A stretch of 64,000 bases of DNA. It comes from Allium sativum (Eukaryota; Streptophyta; Magnoliopsida; Asparagales; Amaryllidaceae). The notes beneath the pieces were generated by a model. It was given only the letters and a program-made list of their open reading frames with translations, was not told the origin of the DNA and did no database searches. The stretch spans positions 227,461,835-227,525,834 of the forward strand of contig CM060922.1 in the NCBI GenBank assembly GCA_030737875.1. The letters are read 5' to 3'. This document shows, in pieces, positions 32,593 through 46,144 of the stretch (positions within the stretch are counted from its first letter, which is position 1; each line of letters opens with the position of its first letter). The position numbers and the translations under genes are program-made.

Positions 32593-35500
32593 CTGTAAGG
32601 ACCTGAACTTCCCCGGTCTCCGAAGAGAAAGAACGGATTGCTTTGAGAACACAACAAATCAGAACACAAACAAAAGAACATTTCATTGCTTATTACAACA
32701 ATTTACATCAGAGTACAAGAATATACAGAGTATGAAGAAATAATATACATTCGAACAATATTACAGATTTAAATTACATTTAAATACATAGCAGCGGAAA
32801 AATAATACAAAACACAACTGAAAGGAATATGCGGATACAGAGCTTTTCGAATATCATTCCAGCTGTAAACCAGGATCCTGTGAATATAAATCTACAAAAC
32901 CAAAACTACTAGCTACCCGTATGGAAAATAGGAGCACCCAAAGTTTAGGTTAAAACAATAAACTCCACGTCAGTCATGTGAGTGGTATGAGAACTAAAAC
33001 AGTTATTAATCTTTATTTTAAAGTTCGATAAATCAAGGGACCACACCGTATAACACGAAACGGGTTTACCCCCAAGAATACTAGTACATAAAACTAATAG
33101 TGCAATGCTAAATAAAGAACAATGAAGCTATTATAAGACTCAGGTCCCATCACACAATGCAACGCAGGCCGGAGGATAGAGTTTTTTTAACTTATAATAT
33201 CCAAAAATGCTTGGTATGTGAAATTTCATATTTTACTATTATTATAAGCGTACAGCGTCAAAACAATTTCAAATATAAATGTATCAATCATAGACGACAT
33301 GAGTGCCCCATCCCACTATGTCGCCATACTAGGCTCTACAATCAAAACCGCAAAATTTCGTATTGGAAGTTGGATTTCCATCTGTGAACCAAGGCAAGGA
33401 ATCATCCTTACCTCTTCAAGACGCTCTAGCCCATGTCTCAGGCAAGCGCGCAGGAAGCCTTGGATCGTTAGGGCCAGCCCACTCGATGTGGATTAAAATG
33501 CCTGAACACTACGTTTCCCCACCTATGGGGCATCAATCTGGTCTGTATAAAGACCATCCATCGGCTCCACAGAGACCAAAATAACCGAGGCGCCTCCCTA
33601 TCCCTTATCCACATAAGTAAAATGTCAGGGCTTGCAAAACGCTGACACCACTCCTAGCTAGAAGGAAACGCATGCCCTCCCTTAGGTCCTCTCCCATTTC
33701 TGGTTCACACCAGGATGTGAGGCTCGCGAATTAACGATATACAAAGTTATGCTATATTAATGCCGTGCTTTGATCATCAACCACAAGACTCTACTTTTCA
33801 ACAGAAGCCTTGATTATTTGCATCTCAGCATGCCACACAGGCAATTCACGCCATGCAACCGATGTATATCAATCAGACAGAATGAAATCCAATGTCAGAC
33901 ACACACATCCATTTACAAGTTCACTTTGGGTCTGAACGAAACTGGAGGCACCTTATTCCTCGTACCGTATGTCCAATAAAGGAGAAAAGTCCTCGCATAT
34001 CCGTTGATCTCCAAGTACGCCTAGACGATCACCACTTATTATCTCGTCTTGGGTGTACAGCCCAATCAAGACATTAGTAATCATCCAAACGATGTGAAGA
34101 CCTCCGGTCTTCAACCACCGTCTTCATCCTCAACACATCGTTGAATCAGTTATTCAGAATGGGATAAACCCGGTCTTTCTAAATAACTCGCGTATATAAT
34201 AAACAAGTGCTATAAAAACAGAACATACGCCTCATTCTAATCCAGAATATTCCTTTATCAAAGATAAATTCTTTAAATTTATTCTTTAATCATCCTTTGG
34301 ATTTCAATTCAAACCAAATTGTGGTTTATCCAAACAAGTCAGAATTAGCAAACCTTATCGAAGTAATCATTTTTTTAATTTCCCAGTCCCAACCTATTCA
34401 TCCCATGAAGCAAAACTAGTAATACATCATATCTAACACCAAAGGTGTTATTGGTAAATTCAATTACCACTTTACGTTCAAAACTGGTGATACTCCGTTC
34501 TCGATCATTTCTTGAATTTGATAATTTTAGTTATCAAATTCACCTTTTAATTTATTTAAAGATCCATTAAAACTCCAGTTCAGTTTTAATTTCCAAAAAT
34601 CATTACTTAATGATTATTCAAAGTTAAGAAACAAATCTTATCTTTAACTGGGTTAAAGAACTAATGTCATTTAAAACACATCTCACGGTAAACCCAAAAT
34701 CACATTCCACTAACAATGGAATCTTCACGGAAAACAGATCAATATATATAATCAATATGAACTTCCATATCCAACCTATACTATAAATGGAATATCGGCA
34801 AAGCCTCTTAAATTCCATATATAGTAATATTCTTCCTCTACAGAAGTCCACTTTGATTATTACCAAATCAAATTCCATTCAATTCCAATTTATTTTATTA
34901 AATTGGAAATCTTCACTTTGGAAATTTTCCTTTAAATCTTAAGGAAAGATTTATAAATTCCAAATCACATTTCACTGTAAATCGGGTTAAAGAATGAATG
35001 TCATTAAAAACACAGTTCACGATAAACCCAATTCACATTCCATTTTATTCCAATTATTAAATATAATTGGAAACTCTAACAATCTTAATTAAAAGATTTA
35101 TTCTCTTCTTACGGGGTTCAAAATAGTGTTACTGAAGACACCGTTCACGACAAACCCGAAATCTCATTTGATATTAAATACAAGGCTCTGAATAGAAAAT
35201 ATATCGGCTTATATTCAATATCAAATACAACACCCAACAAATATCGTATTGGAAATAACGATATAAATATATCTTTCAAATTTCCATAACAATATCTGTA
35301 TAATCACGAAATCCAACATCGAAATATTCCGAAGACAATTTCAATTCAAATCCATTTTAATTTATATATTGGAAATCCTGATTATTTTTAAAACCATTTC
35401 AAACCCAATTTATTTATTTGAAAATATTGGGTTTTTAATTCTAGTTCATTTCGATAAAAATCTATTTTTATCTTTTCAAATATGGAATTTTTCATCCCAA

Positions 35501-36241
35501 TTCTTTCCAAATCATTTATTATGATTTTACACAAATTATCGATATTTTTAATAATTTTATCAAGGCTTGTACAGTCGATTTCCATAAACGGCCATCAAAC
35601 TACACTTATAGCGACCTTTTGACATAATTCCAAATCCAACCGTTATGTTTCAAATCTCTAATATTCGTTAGAAAGTTATTTTCGATATGAACCTAAAGGT
35701 TCCAGTTTTAGGAGAATCCGTTGGTCGGATTTCCCGTAATATCCATTCGAAGTCAAAGGTTGAAATTCGCGAACTGCCACAGCGCGGCATGTTCTATTCA
35801 GGCTATTATATTGTATATGTAATATATATAATATATATTTAGTTGATTCCCATTTAAAACATATTTTATAAATCGGTTTAAATTCGTTTTCAAAATGATT
35901 TCAACTTCATATTTAATATTTAAATCCAAATTGAATATTCCATATCATCAATATATAAATGATAATATTTTCAAAACATTAGATTTTTGAAATCAATTCC
36001 TTTTCGATATTCATTATAAAAATGAATGAAACCGATATAAATATCGTTCACGTCAAGATGGCGTTAATCTAATCAACACGGCTTTATATATTTAAATATT
36101 TTCGTGTCCATCCCAAATCGGACATCAAAATCAGATTTTTGATCCATTAACGAATATTATTTTAGAATATTCCTTACTTTAAAATAATCGTTATTTTAAA
36201 ATATTTATTCTTTCTGAACTGGAATCAGACACAGTCAATTA

Positions 36242-36243
<2 letters not shown>

Positions 36244-36299
<56 letters not shown>

Positions 36300-36304
36300 G
36301 TATG
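36244..36304. repeat. (AT)n-(GTAT)n microsatellite inside LTR D
   Basis: About 22 AT units followed by four TGTA units. Copies B1, B2 and C have a short non-repetitive stretch (ACCATATAATGTTAATTATA or similar) at the same place. Confidence 0.9.
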
Positions 36305-36717
36305 GATTTCATACAACACATGTATGATACAACAACCAAACATAGTCAACCATCATCCAGAGTGCATTACACAATTGTATAAGCGTTAAATAAAAATAAT
36401 CAACGCTTATAACAGCCTGTCAACCAATCGATTGACATACAACTAAATATTAGGATTAGTGTATGTCGAATATCATCCCAATACCCGTGTGGGGTTTCAA
36501 TCAACAAATAACGAATTTTATTTGTGCATTTGGGCGAAGTGCAAAATTTATCGTCCTAATCAATATCAATCAAATGTATGTACATAAATAAATCGTCCGA
36601 TTTGTTTATGAATATTTATTTTATTCATATACACGTTAAATTATATTTTTAACTATAAAATATTTTATTTCATTCCACATCACACAATCAATTTTCACAA
36701 CACAAACAAACAAACAA

Positions 36718-36764
36718 GTCGTCCATGGTTTGTGGACGATGGGTGTCGGTTGCTGCTAAGCACC
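36718..36764. other. Double hairpin conserved in the long LTRs (copy 4)
   Basis: First stem GTCGTCC/GGACGAT. The second stem has one base change (GGTTGCT..AGCACC). Confidence 0.45.
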
Positions 36765-37834
36765 GTCTACATCCTAGTATATATTTTAACTAGAAAATAA
36801 AATAAAAGTGAGGAGTTCTCACCTTTGGGTTCCACTCTGTCATTCTTTAATTCTGAAGGGTTCGGATTTTGTTTTGATTTAATTATGTTCATCACACTCC
36901 TTTTCACGCGAGGGGGGCACAGCGGAGATGGCGTCAAAGGAGGGGCGTGGGGTGGCGCAGGGCTGAGGGGTTTGAGGCGGCAGGTCGGTGGTGGAGCCCC
37001 GGGCCCAACGACTATCGCCACTAGCGTAATACCCCCACTTTGAACATAATGGGATATGTTTCTTAACCCAATTCGGCTGTTACGATTAGTTTTTGCTAAA
37101 ATCAAAATATGAATCTATATATTGAATTTGAACGCACACTACATTTTACTGGGGCAACATACGAACCCCAAAAATTCCAGAAAAATAAATCTAGCTATGT
37201 TTAGATGATACGGCTCTAACAAATCTAATTTCGTCGAATTCGGAGACCGTTTGAAAAATGGCCATTTTCTGGTCGATCCAAATTGACTGAAACTGTCAAA
37301 ACATGTTTAACTTCGCCATGCTCACATATTGATTTCAAAAATTATGAATTTTGGAATCTAGCAATAACTTAACATCCCGGATCCAATAAAGTGGTTTCGT
37401 CGAAAACGGAGGTCGTTTGCAAAATTTTCATTTTAAGGGCTATATTTTCCATGGCGACTATTCTGAATTTTCAACTGGGCATAACTTTTTATTCCCGCCA
37501 TGAAATTTCAATTTTTTTGATTCGTTGGAGAGATATTTTCAAATAGATTCTAATATTTTTGGTTTCACTAAAATCCGGTTTATTTTGAATCTTGTACATT
37601 CCTTTGAAATTTGAAATTGAATTTTCAAACTACCGCACCATTTTCAATTCCTTTTATAATTAAAATAAATAAATATATTCTAACGTTAATTCAGATAAAT
37701 AAATACGTTCTAATTATATTCAAAATAAATTTCTTGACGTTATTATTTAAAATAAATCATTTTTAATATTCAAAATTTATTAAAATTGCCAAAATAAAAA
37801 AATTAAATTGCTTATGATTTTCCAGGTTGTTACA

Positions 37835-40494
37835 ATTTGGAAAAAATTAAAGAAAAAAAACTATATTTTGAAGGAAATGTTTTCGGAACATAGGTTTCCT
37901 TTTTGAATTTCCATTGAAAAGACTTTGCAACGAGAATTTTCGACGTCATCATCAACAAAATATAGGTGATCAATAAAGTGGTTTTGCCAAGGGTTCTTAA
38001 TAAATTGTAACGTTCGAATTGAACACAAGTGGTGATAAATAAAGTATTTTGACATATGTGTAAACTAATTATTTTAAGTATTTTGACATATACGTATAAC
38101 TTTCGAATTGAACACAATTTTCATTAAGAATTATATGAAATTATGTATGATGAGGATTTTGAGTAAACGGATTAGTAATACCAAGCGGTATGGGACGTTT
38201 GGTAATACTTTTCTGATTACCCTGTTGACTTCTCATATGGAATATTCGGTTGTTTTTGTATTCTCCGTGTGAGGTTTGCTTCCTAAAATATACTGGTAGC
38301 ATAATGCGATGTGTTATATTTGAATAATTACTGTTTGGAAGTATACTTCGATTACTGAACTGAAGTGTTTTCTAAGTTGACATGCTTTTGTGTCATTGGT
38401 ATAATGATACTTTTTGTTCTGTACCATAGCTAGTGTGATTTGATTTATTTTGTCATATTGTTTTTTGATAATTATTATGAGTATCATATTGATTTATATA
38501 TGATACTCCGACTTGATTTATTTTATAATATTGTTTTTATATATGATAAAGTCGAATATCAGTTTTGTTTTGTTTAATTTGGGATGTGATTACCATTCTG
38601 CCTTGTATGTGATGATTTATTTCTTCGAGTCATGGTTAAGTTTTTAAAGTGCTTTGACGTTATAAACACTTTGAATATCATGGCATATTTATTATAAAAT
38701 TTTAAGAATGATTTTAATTTTGGGATTGGGATAGATTGGACTCTGTTGTACCAATGGACCAAAACTCCATCTTGGTCGACCTGATTCAGGATCGCCACCT
38801 GAATCGGTGGTTTTAAATTTCGCCCATCTACCACCAAAGGTCAACGGTCTACTACATTGGGCAATTTTTTTATTTCGATCGAGATTCCCGTTCGGTGGGT
38901 CACTCACTACGTTAGATGGAGGCATGGGGGTCCCACGTGTAGTGTCGTGAACTGGTAGCTTACGGCTTCGCCTTAGACCGTCTTGTTATCCTGGGTTGAT
39001 CGCCAGGTGTGTTATGGCGCTATGAGTGGATTATGGTGCTGATGTCTCGATGCGCGCTCGAGCTCTACCACCGTGATTTTACAATATTAGCATCTGCTTA
39101 TTTGGTATGTTATGAGTCGAGTTATATTTGTCCCATAATCCCCTAATATTTTATGTTACGTAACTATAATTGATTAATTTTAAATTATCATATTGATTTA
39201 TATATGATAATTGTTATGAGTATCATATTAATTTATATGTGATACTCTGACTCGATTATATTATCATATTGATTTATATATGATAATTGTTATGAGTATC
39301 GTATTGATTTATATATGATACTCTGATTCGATTATATTATCATATTGATAATTGTTATTAGTATTGTATTCATTTATATATGATACTCTGATTTGGTTTA
39401 CATTATCATATTGATTTATATATGATAATTTTTAATTTACATATGATGATTTGATTAGATCATATTGCTTTTGCATGTAATAAGTGCCATGAAGATTTTA
39501 TTGACTTGATTAATTATCATAAGATATATATTGTAAGTATCTTATTGTTTGAGTATCGTATTGATTTATATATGGTACTCTGTTTTGGTTATTTTATCAT
39601 ATTGTTTTTATACGTGATAAATGTTATGAGGATTTCATTAGTTGTTGATACTCTGACTTAATTACTATGAGTATCCTATTAATTTACAGGTGATTTGTTG
39701 AGAGCTTCGCATTGGTTTATATGCGATACTCTATTTTAATTTAATTTATCACATTGATTTATGCACGGTACTTGTTAAGAGCATTGCATTGATTTATGTG
39801 CGATACTCTGGCCAGATTTTTTTTATGAGTACCATGTTTGGTCATATGTGGTACCTTAGCTCGGTTTATTTTATCATATTTCTTTATATATTATAAATGT
39901 TATGAAATGTTTGATTTATATAAGCTACCCAATTATATTTATCTTTACCATCTGGTTGTAATTGCCATGAGTATCGTTTTGATTTAGAAATGATATTATG
40001 GCCTAATTCTTTTTATTATATTATTTTATAAATGTTATGAGTCTCGTATTGATTTATATATGATACTCTGATTTGGTTTATTTTATTGTTTTTAAATATG
40101 GTAAATGCAATGAAGATTTTTTTTAATTTATATACGATACTCCGACTTGACCATGTTGTTTTATATATGAAAAGTATTACAAGAATCTTACTGATTTAAG
40201 TATGATACTCTAACATGATTCATTTTATCATATGGTTTTCACATATGATAAATATTTTAAAGATTTGACGGACTTATATATGATATCCTGTCTAATTTTA
40301 TCATATTTTCTAAAATTACTATGAATGGAATCGTATTGATTTATATACGATACCTTGAAAACGGAGATTGGGCGTCCCAAAATATGTATTATATGGGATA
40401 AAGGTTGGAATTCTTATAATTGAGTAAGCAAAGTTGGAAATTTCTGTTGATACAATCTAAATAAGTCGGGGAAGATTACAGAAATTTCAAACTC
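37835..40494 (+). mobile_element. Body of a plus-oriented LTR element, left of the nested element
   Basis: No gene is recognised. The part to about 39110 holds unidentified AT-rich sequence and a GC-richer block (38880-39070). The rest is a minisatellite. Plus orientation is inferred because the sequence continues after the nested element into a PPT and LTR start at 51431-51447. Confidence 0.4.
39150..40360. repeat. Degenerate minisatellite (GATTTATATATGATACTC type)
   Basis: Repeated phrases ATTGATTTATATATGATA(A/C)T, GTTATGAGTATC and CTCTGA(C/T)T(C/T)G recur at irregular 50-70 bp spacing over 1.2 kb. Degeneracy rises toward the right. Confidence 0.8.
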
Positions 40495-40499
40495 TATAT
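40495..40499. other. Target site duplication TATAT (left)
   Basis: TATAT directly precedes TGTAACACC and is repeated at 51337-51341 directly after the second LTR. Confidence 0.85.
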
Positions 40500-42027
40500 T
40501 GTAACACCCCACATCCTTTAGTGTCACTCACAAAGGGAATGCACTAAGTTCTGTGGAGCATTTAGGGTAAAAGATGCAGATAAATTACAAGACAGACAAA
40601 ATTAAAACAGCGGAAAATAAAACTTTACTGTATTGATAAAATAGTTTGTACAACAATTGTTTTCCAATATCAGAGTATCATCTATCTTACAAAATAAAGA
40701 AGCATAAAATAACATTTATATTCCCCAATGTAGCATAAGCCAGCCACAGCAGCAGAAAAAGAGAGTCCAAAGCACTTTGTCAAAGAATCTTCGAGCTTGG
40801 GAAGAGTGACGGTCCAATCTAACCTGAGCTATACTATTCCCTCCTTAATTACCTGGGGGGAAACGGGAGAAAAGAAGACGAAAGAAAACTGGGTCAGACA
40901 TAAAGTCTGGTAAGTTCAGTTACTTCTAGCATGTAAACAAGGAAAAACAAAACGACATGAATTAACTGAATACAAGACAATACCATGATGATAGGGCCAA
41001 CAAGATAGGATAAGATTAACACAAGATATGCTAAGACAAGATAAACTGGATATGCTTTAATACTTTCTCCGCTTCGCTATTAACCTGTTATTATGGTTTC
41101 TATGTCTCTGCACCACCTATCTAGTGTCCCAACTAGTAATCTATCTAAAATGATAACGCGATCCCAATCCTAGTAATTGTGGTTGCCTTTAGGCGTACAT
41201 TTATTATTTATTACCTAGATCTAATCTAGGGTTTTCTTATCGAGCGCTTCCTAAATTCAACTAGGGTTTATGCGACTTATCTAATACTTCTCGGATTCAG
41301 GATTTATGCCACCTAGGTCCAACTAGGGATTATGCTACTTGTCGAACGATGCACCTAGTCTAGGACGCACTACCTAGAGTGGTATATGTTAATAGACTTT
41401 CCCTACGTATGTGTCGCGAATCGTTTATCGCTGTCTAGATGCACATGTCATGAAATGTGCGACCCGAGTCCCGTGGCAGGGCTATTCTAGAAACACGGAA
41501 CTCGGCCGGGAGCTTTCAGATATCTGCCAATGCAGATGCTAAGGTCTGTTTTTTTTCCAGTGGCTATGGTACCTGACCCCTCCCTCAACTCATGAAAGGC
41601 TACTCTTGAAAAATTGAGAACTATACGCAGGCCCCCTATGCCCCACTATCTTATGGCCATCCTCACCCATAACTAGATAGCTAGTATATGGTCTTTTGGA
41701 GTTCTCCGCCTTTCCTCTTTACGTATCTCGACTGACTCAAGATAGTAGGTAGACGACGAGTTGCTATCACAGGGCTACTGGTCTCGCCGAATCACGCTAG
41801 TCCATTCTAGTCTTTAGGTTGCCTTATATTGCAACCAAGGCATACCCTTGGTTCTTCTAACGCAGACCTTAACCTCTGTGAGCCCAGGAGGATCATCTGC
41901 AGCCTCACAGAGGGATACCAAGAATACCCTCACGTCCTCTCGAAGCCTCGGGATTCGTAACCCAATTCGTTGGAGCCTTATTTAAGATTAGATGGACATT
42001 CGCTCCTCCTCGTGTTATACTAAAAAT

Positions 42028-42945
42028 TACTACTTAGTTTTCCTAACTAAGGTTTACCACTTAGTTTCCTGAATTGTCGTTTTCTTAACTTAGGTTTACT
42101 ACTTAGCCCCTTTCAACTAAGGTTTACTACTTAGTTCTCTTTCTCATCAAGTTGGATTGGCTAAGTGTCATTAGTCGATACAAGTTAACTTAACCCATTC
42201 ATTTGTCATGTTAAACTGGTTAAGTGTTATTAGTAATTCACGTTGACTTAACCTTACCAGCATCAAGTTATATTGGTTAAGTATTTACTTAACCCTACCC
42301 ATTCATCTTGTATTGGTTAAGTGTTCCTTTTTAACTTAACCTTGCCTATCTGTATTAACTAACATGTTATAATGGTAAAGTGTTCCCTTAGTTAACTTAA
42401 CCCTAACATTGGTTTGATTAACATGTTCTAATGGTTAAGTATTGTCCCTTCATGTTTTTAACTTAACCCTATTCATTATCACACTCTGATGGTTAAGTGT
42501 TCAAGCATACTTAACCCTACGGTCTAGTCCAGCTAACATATTAAATTGGCTAAGTGTATTAAATTTACTTAACCCCAACCTCTAGTCTAGTTAGCATGTT
42601 AAATTGGCTAAGTGTATTAACTTTACTTATCCCCAACCTCTAGTCTAGTTAACATGTTAAATTGGCTAAGTGTATTGAATTTACTTAACCCCCACTTTCT
42701 AGTCTAGTTAACATATTAAATTGGCTAAGTGTTTCTCTTAGTTACTTAACCCCTACCAATCTTGTCTTGTTACCATGTTAAGTTGGTTAAGTGTTCTAGT
42801 TAACTTAACCCTATCGTTCTAACTTAACTGTGTTAAGTTGGTTAAGTGTTCCTATGGACTTAACCCTCCCATTCTAGCTTAATTGTGTTAAGTTGGTTAA
42901 GTGTTTTTTATGGACTTAACCCTCCCATTCTAGCTTAACTTTAAT
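42028..42945. repeat. GGTTAAGTGT / ACTTAACC array in 3' LTR
   Basis: About 14 degenerate units of about 58 bp, each with (G)GTTAAGTGTT or GGCTAAGTGTATT followed 10-15 bp later by ACTTAACCC. Each unit can fold into a small hairpin (TTAAGT/ACTTAA). Confidence 0.85.
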
Positions 42946-44159
42946 TGTCTTATTAAAGCACCAGTCACTCACATTAGACAGGTATTGTTGTGGTTGCCGG
43001 TATGCCGGTTGGTTCCGGGCATTCTTACGCCACAACTCAGTCTAACCTCGGGCCTTTATCGGGCTCAATGCCTTAACCTCCCACATTGGATTGGTATTGT
43101 TGTGATCACTGGACAACCGGGCGGGTCCTGGCAGGTTTACATCACAACTCAATCCAACCTCGGTTTAAGCATGTTTGTATTGTCTAAATTTACTTTTCTC
43201 ATTTAGATAAATTCTATAAGTAAATTTTCCCTAATTTACTTATTCCATTATTACTCTTTCAATGTATATTGTCAACATTTATTACTATGGCCCATTTTCC
43301 CTATATATCATATTTATACTTTTTGGTATGTAAATTTTACCAAATTAAGTGTCACTAAACATGATTATTCTAAACATGACAATTACTCACAATTATGACT
43401 AAATTCAAAATTTGTGCTAATATACTTATTATGCCAAATTAACTTTAATTGACCCAATTCTGATTTAACACCCTAATTTACAGTTTATGGCAAGACTAGA
43501 ATTATTACCGTTTACGCCTAAAACTTAGATTACTTGCCAATACTAAATTTAATATGTCAAATTACATATTCCATAATTCATGTCAAATTTTCAAATTTGC
43601 GTTCTAATAAACATGCCATAATACATGTTCTAAATTATGTCAATCATAATTATGTTGTTCCACATTATGCCAATTTCCAAGTTTACAACCATGTTTAAGT
43701 CAAATTTATGATTTGCCCAAATCGTATTCCCATCGTTCGTGTAATCGTGATTTCATCCTAGATTATAGATAAATCTAGATTCGTGGATAAAAAGGGAATG
43801 AACCAAAATGCCATGAAAAGATAGACATAATGACTGGCAGAAGATGATAATTCACTAATCACAGATCTAACAAATTACACTGAATAAGTTGATTAAAGCA
43901 TCGAAGGCCTATAGATCTGATAATATTATGACATAAAAAGCGTTGAACAAATAACATAGGTTCAAGTATATGGGTAGATCTAACTTAATAGATAAATTCC
44001 CATAATCAAGATCCAAGGATAATTAAGAATAAACTGAATAGATAATCAAGTTTAGATCCAATCTCACAGTCATAATCCTAGGCAATAATATCATGTTCAT
44101 GAATCATAGGTAATTATCCACTATTGTCCTTGTCATAGTCATAGGCATTGGTTTATGCT

Positions 44160-44240
44160 CCTAGTCAAAGGCTTATGTTCATAGTTAAAGGCTTGTGTTC
44201 ATATTCAAAGGCTTATGTTCATAGTCAAAGGCTTATGCTT
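44160..44240. repeat. 20-bp tandem repeat (TCATAGTCAAAGGCTTATGT)
   Basis: Four units with few changes. The same four-unit array is at about 50402-50482 in the other LTR. Confidence 0.9.
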
Positions 44241-44805
44241 TCAAAGGCCACAGTTCCATAGTCATAATCTTAAGCATTGGCAATTTAATCACAATGTGTT
44301 CTAGGCCATAATCAAGAATAAGATCCAAAGTCATAAACAAGCACAGATTCAATGAAATGATAAGGAATATTTCTTATATTCTTTTAATTTCATGTCACAA
44401 ATAGAAAAGGCGTTCAAATCTAAAAAGTAACTGACTCACATTGATTGGATCTAGAAAAGAATAGAAAGATAGCGTTGCTTGAAGCCGTTGAATCTTTACT
44501 TGAATCCTAACTTGTTTTGAATCTTCTCTTGAAAGACTTGAGCAGGATATCCTCGTCTTGATTCATATTTTATTTTAATTTATTTGTTTAGATTTAGAGG
44601 AAGAAGAAGAAGCCATGTCCATCAAGAATTTGTGCAGCATAAGGTTAGAGAAGAATGGTGCAAAGAGAAGGAGACTAGGGGGTTGTTTATATAGGATTGC
44701 AAGTTAATTTGAGCCGTCGATGAAGCCAAGGTTAATTAAAGCCATTCGGTCTAAAGAGAAGCCAATTATGTTCACATTTACTTTCTTAATGTACATTATT
44801 AACAT

Positions 44806-45013
44806 TTATTATTAAATTTGTATGCACATTAGGTACATCCCACCTTTACACATTTATTATTAAATTTCTATGCGCATTAGATATGTCTCCCCTTTACACA
44901 TTTATTATTAAATTTGTATGCACATTGGATACATCTCCCCTTTACACATTTATTATTAAATTTGTATGCACATTAGATACATCTCCCCTTTACAATTTAT
45001 TATTAAATTAGTA
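44806..45013. repeat. 48-bp tandem repeats in U3 of 3' LTR (4 units plus partial)
   Basis: Units contain ATTTATTATTAAATTTGTAT and end near CATCTCCCCTTTACAC. They lie upstream (in element orientation) of the TATA box. Confidence 0.9.
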
Positions 45014-45048
45014 ACTTTAGTGTTAAAAGAAATACGGGGTGTTACATT

Positions 45049-45066
45049 CTCCCCTCCTTAAAGGGT
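45049..45066 (-). other. PPT of LARD-like element
   Basis: The minus strand reads CCTTTAAGGAGGGGAGAA, followed by TG of the LTR (one base between). Confidence 0.8.
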
Positions 45067-45587
45067 TTCGACCCCGAAATCTTCAAGTCAAGAAGAATGT
45101 AAATCCTACCATCCAATCATCCATCTACTCAACCGTCAAACACAGGCATCCATTGTCCTTAAAGACTTATAATGCTTGTATGTTCATATGCATAGTGTGT
45201 GTACATGTCTTTATCTAATGCAAAATCAGGCGGTCTACTGATTCAGTTGACCTCCTTAATGCAAATCATGTCAGTGCCATGCGTCCAATATGTATGCAAA
45301 TCCTAATGATACATGTTATTTCTATATGACTGCACAATCATTCACTCAAATGCGACATCCATATGATAACACATTATGTTCAATTCATAAACAAATACAT
45401 ATATGTAAATGAAATATGAAGGCGTCTGAGCTGATCTAGTGCCTAATACGTGTGTATATGCATTCACGAGCAACCACTAGCAACCATTCGCAACCATCAA
45501 CCATAACACGTTTCAAATACATGTTTACATCCAAAAGGGTTTCTACCTAAGGATCGATGATACGTCCTAGAGGATATACCTTAAAAG

Positions 45588-45779
45588 CTAGAAATTAGTA
45601 TGCATAGAATTCCTAAAAAAAGGAATCAAGGATGTACCCTTAAGAAAAAGGGTATGTGGCACGTATGCCTTATCTTTAATCTCCCGTATCACGTCTTCTT
45701 GAGCTTTACTCAACTGTACCTTAACAGATTCAACTTCACGATTACGAAGTTTCTTGACCTCCATTTCCAAAATAAACAA
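45588..45779 (-). pseudogene. Remnant of chromovirus pol C-terminus (integrase end)
   Basis: A 63-codon minus-strand frame contains KKLRNREVESVKVQLSK, which resembles the end of plant chromovirus polyproteins (pattern RxLRNRxIxxVKVxW). This is the linker into the chromodomain strand, with the usual Trp replaced by Leu and the rest degraded. Its place, about 540 bp before the 3' LTR, is where pol should end. This indicates descent from a chromovirus, perhaps of the Tekay/Del type, which tends to have long LTRs. The match is by memory of the family pattern, so confidence is moderate. Confidence 0.55.
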
Positions 45780-46144
45780 ATGTCAACCATGATACTGAGT
45801 GTATATACTAGGATGATCAGAGGTCTCTCCTCTTAGCTTATCCATCATGCCATAACTATGAGGGTCAAAAGGTCACTACGTACTTTTTACCTCTCTTAAG
45901 GTTAGTCCTTCTCTATATAGAGCGCCTGCCACAACTATTCATCTCTCAAGCAAACCATCCTAGTCGAACTCGACATCCCTCAAGTACAAGCCCCAAAGGC
46001 CTAAATCAATATCAGACAAGCACCCAAGGAATGTCTCCTCCGAATTTGTACGATCTACGTGAGATGATCTAATCAAAAACATCCAAACACTTGAGCACTA
46101 GTTGGGATCTTTTACTATACAAGTACTAAGGTGCAGAGACTCAA

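Larger units (their letters stand above)
32594..37834 (-). repeat. 5' LTR of long-LTR element (copy D, 5241 bp)
   Basis: Complete, with ends TGTAAGGACC..GGTTGTTACA, PBS adjoining on the left, and sequence parallel to copies B2 and C. The right flank is ATTTG; the matching left flank of LTR C is lost, so no target duplication can be confirmed. No coding content. Confidence 0.8.
40500..45046 (-). repeat. 3' LTR of LARD-like element (4547 bp)
   Basis: Direct copy of 46806-51336, with scattered substitutions and several indels. It has four 48-bp repeats near its right end against five in the other LTR. It retains about 95 bp (43716-43800) missing from the other LTR. Minus-strand TATA box TATATAAA is at 44686-44693. 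Confidence 0.95.

Noticed and set aside
37835..38960. Search for a 5' LTR and PBS (TGGTATCAGAGC) of the plus-oriented element
   Set aside because: No PBS or clear TG..CA LTR boundary found on the plus strand; only the 3' side (51431-51447) is supported.
44160..44240. Regular 20-bp repeats that look CRISPR-like
   Set aside because: Pure tandem repeats without variable spacers, in a plant LTR.
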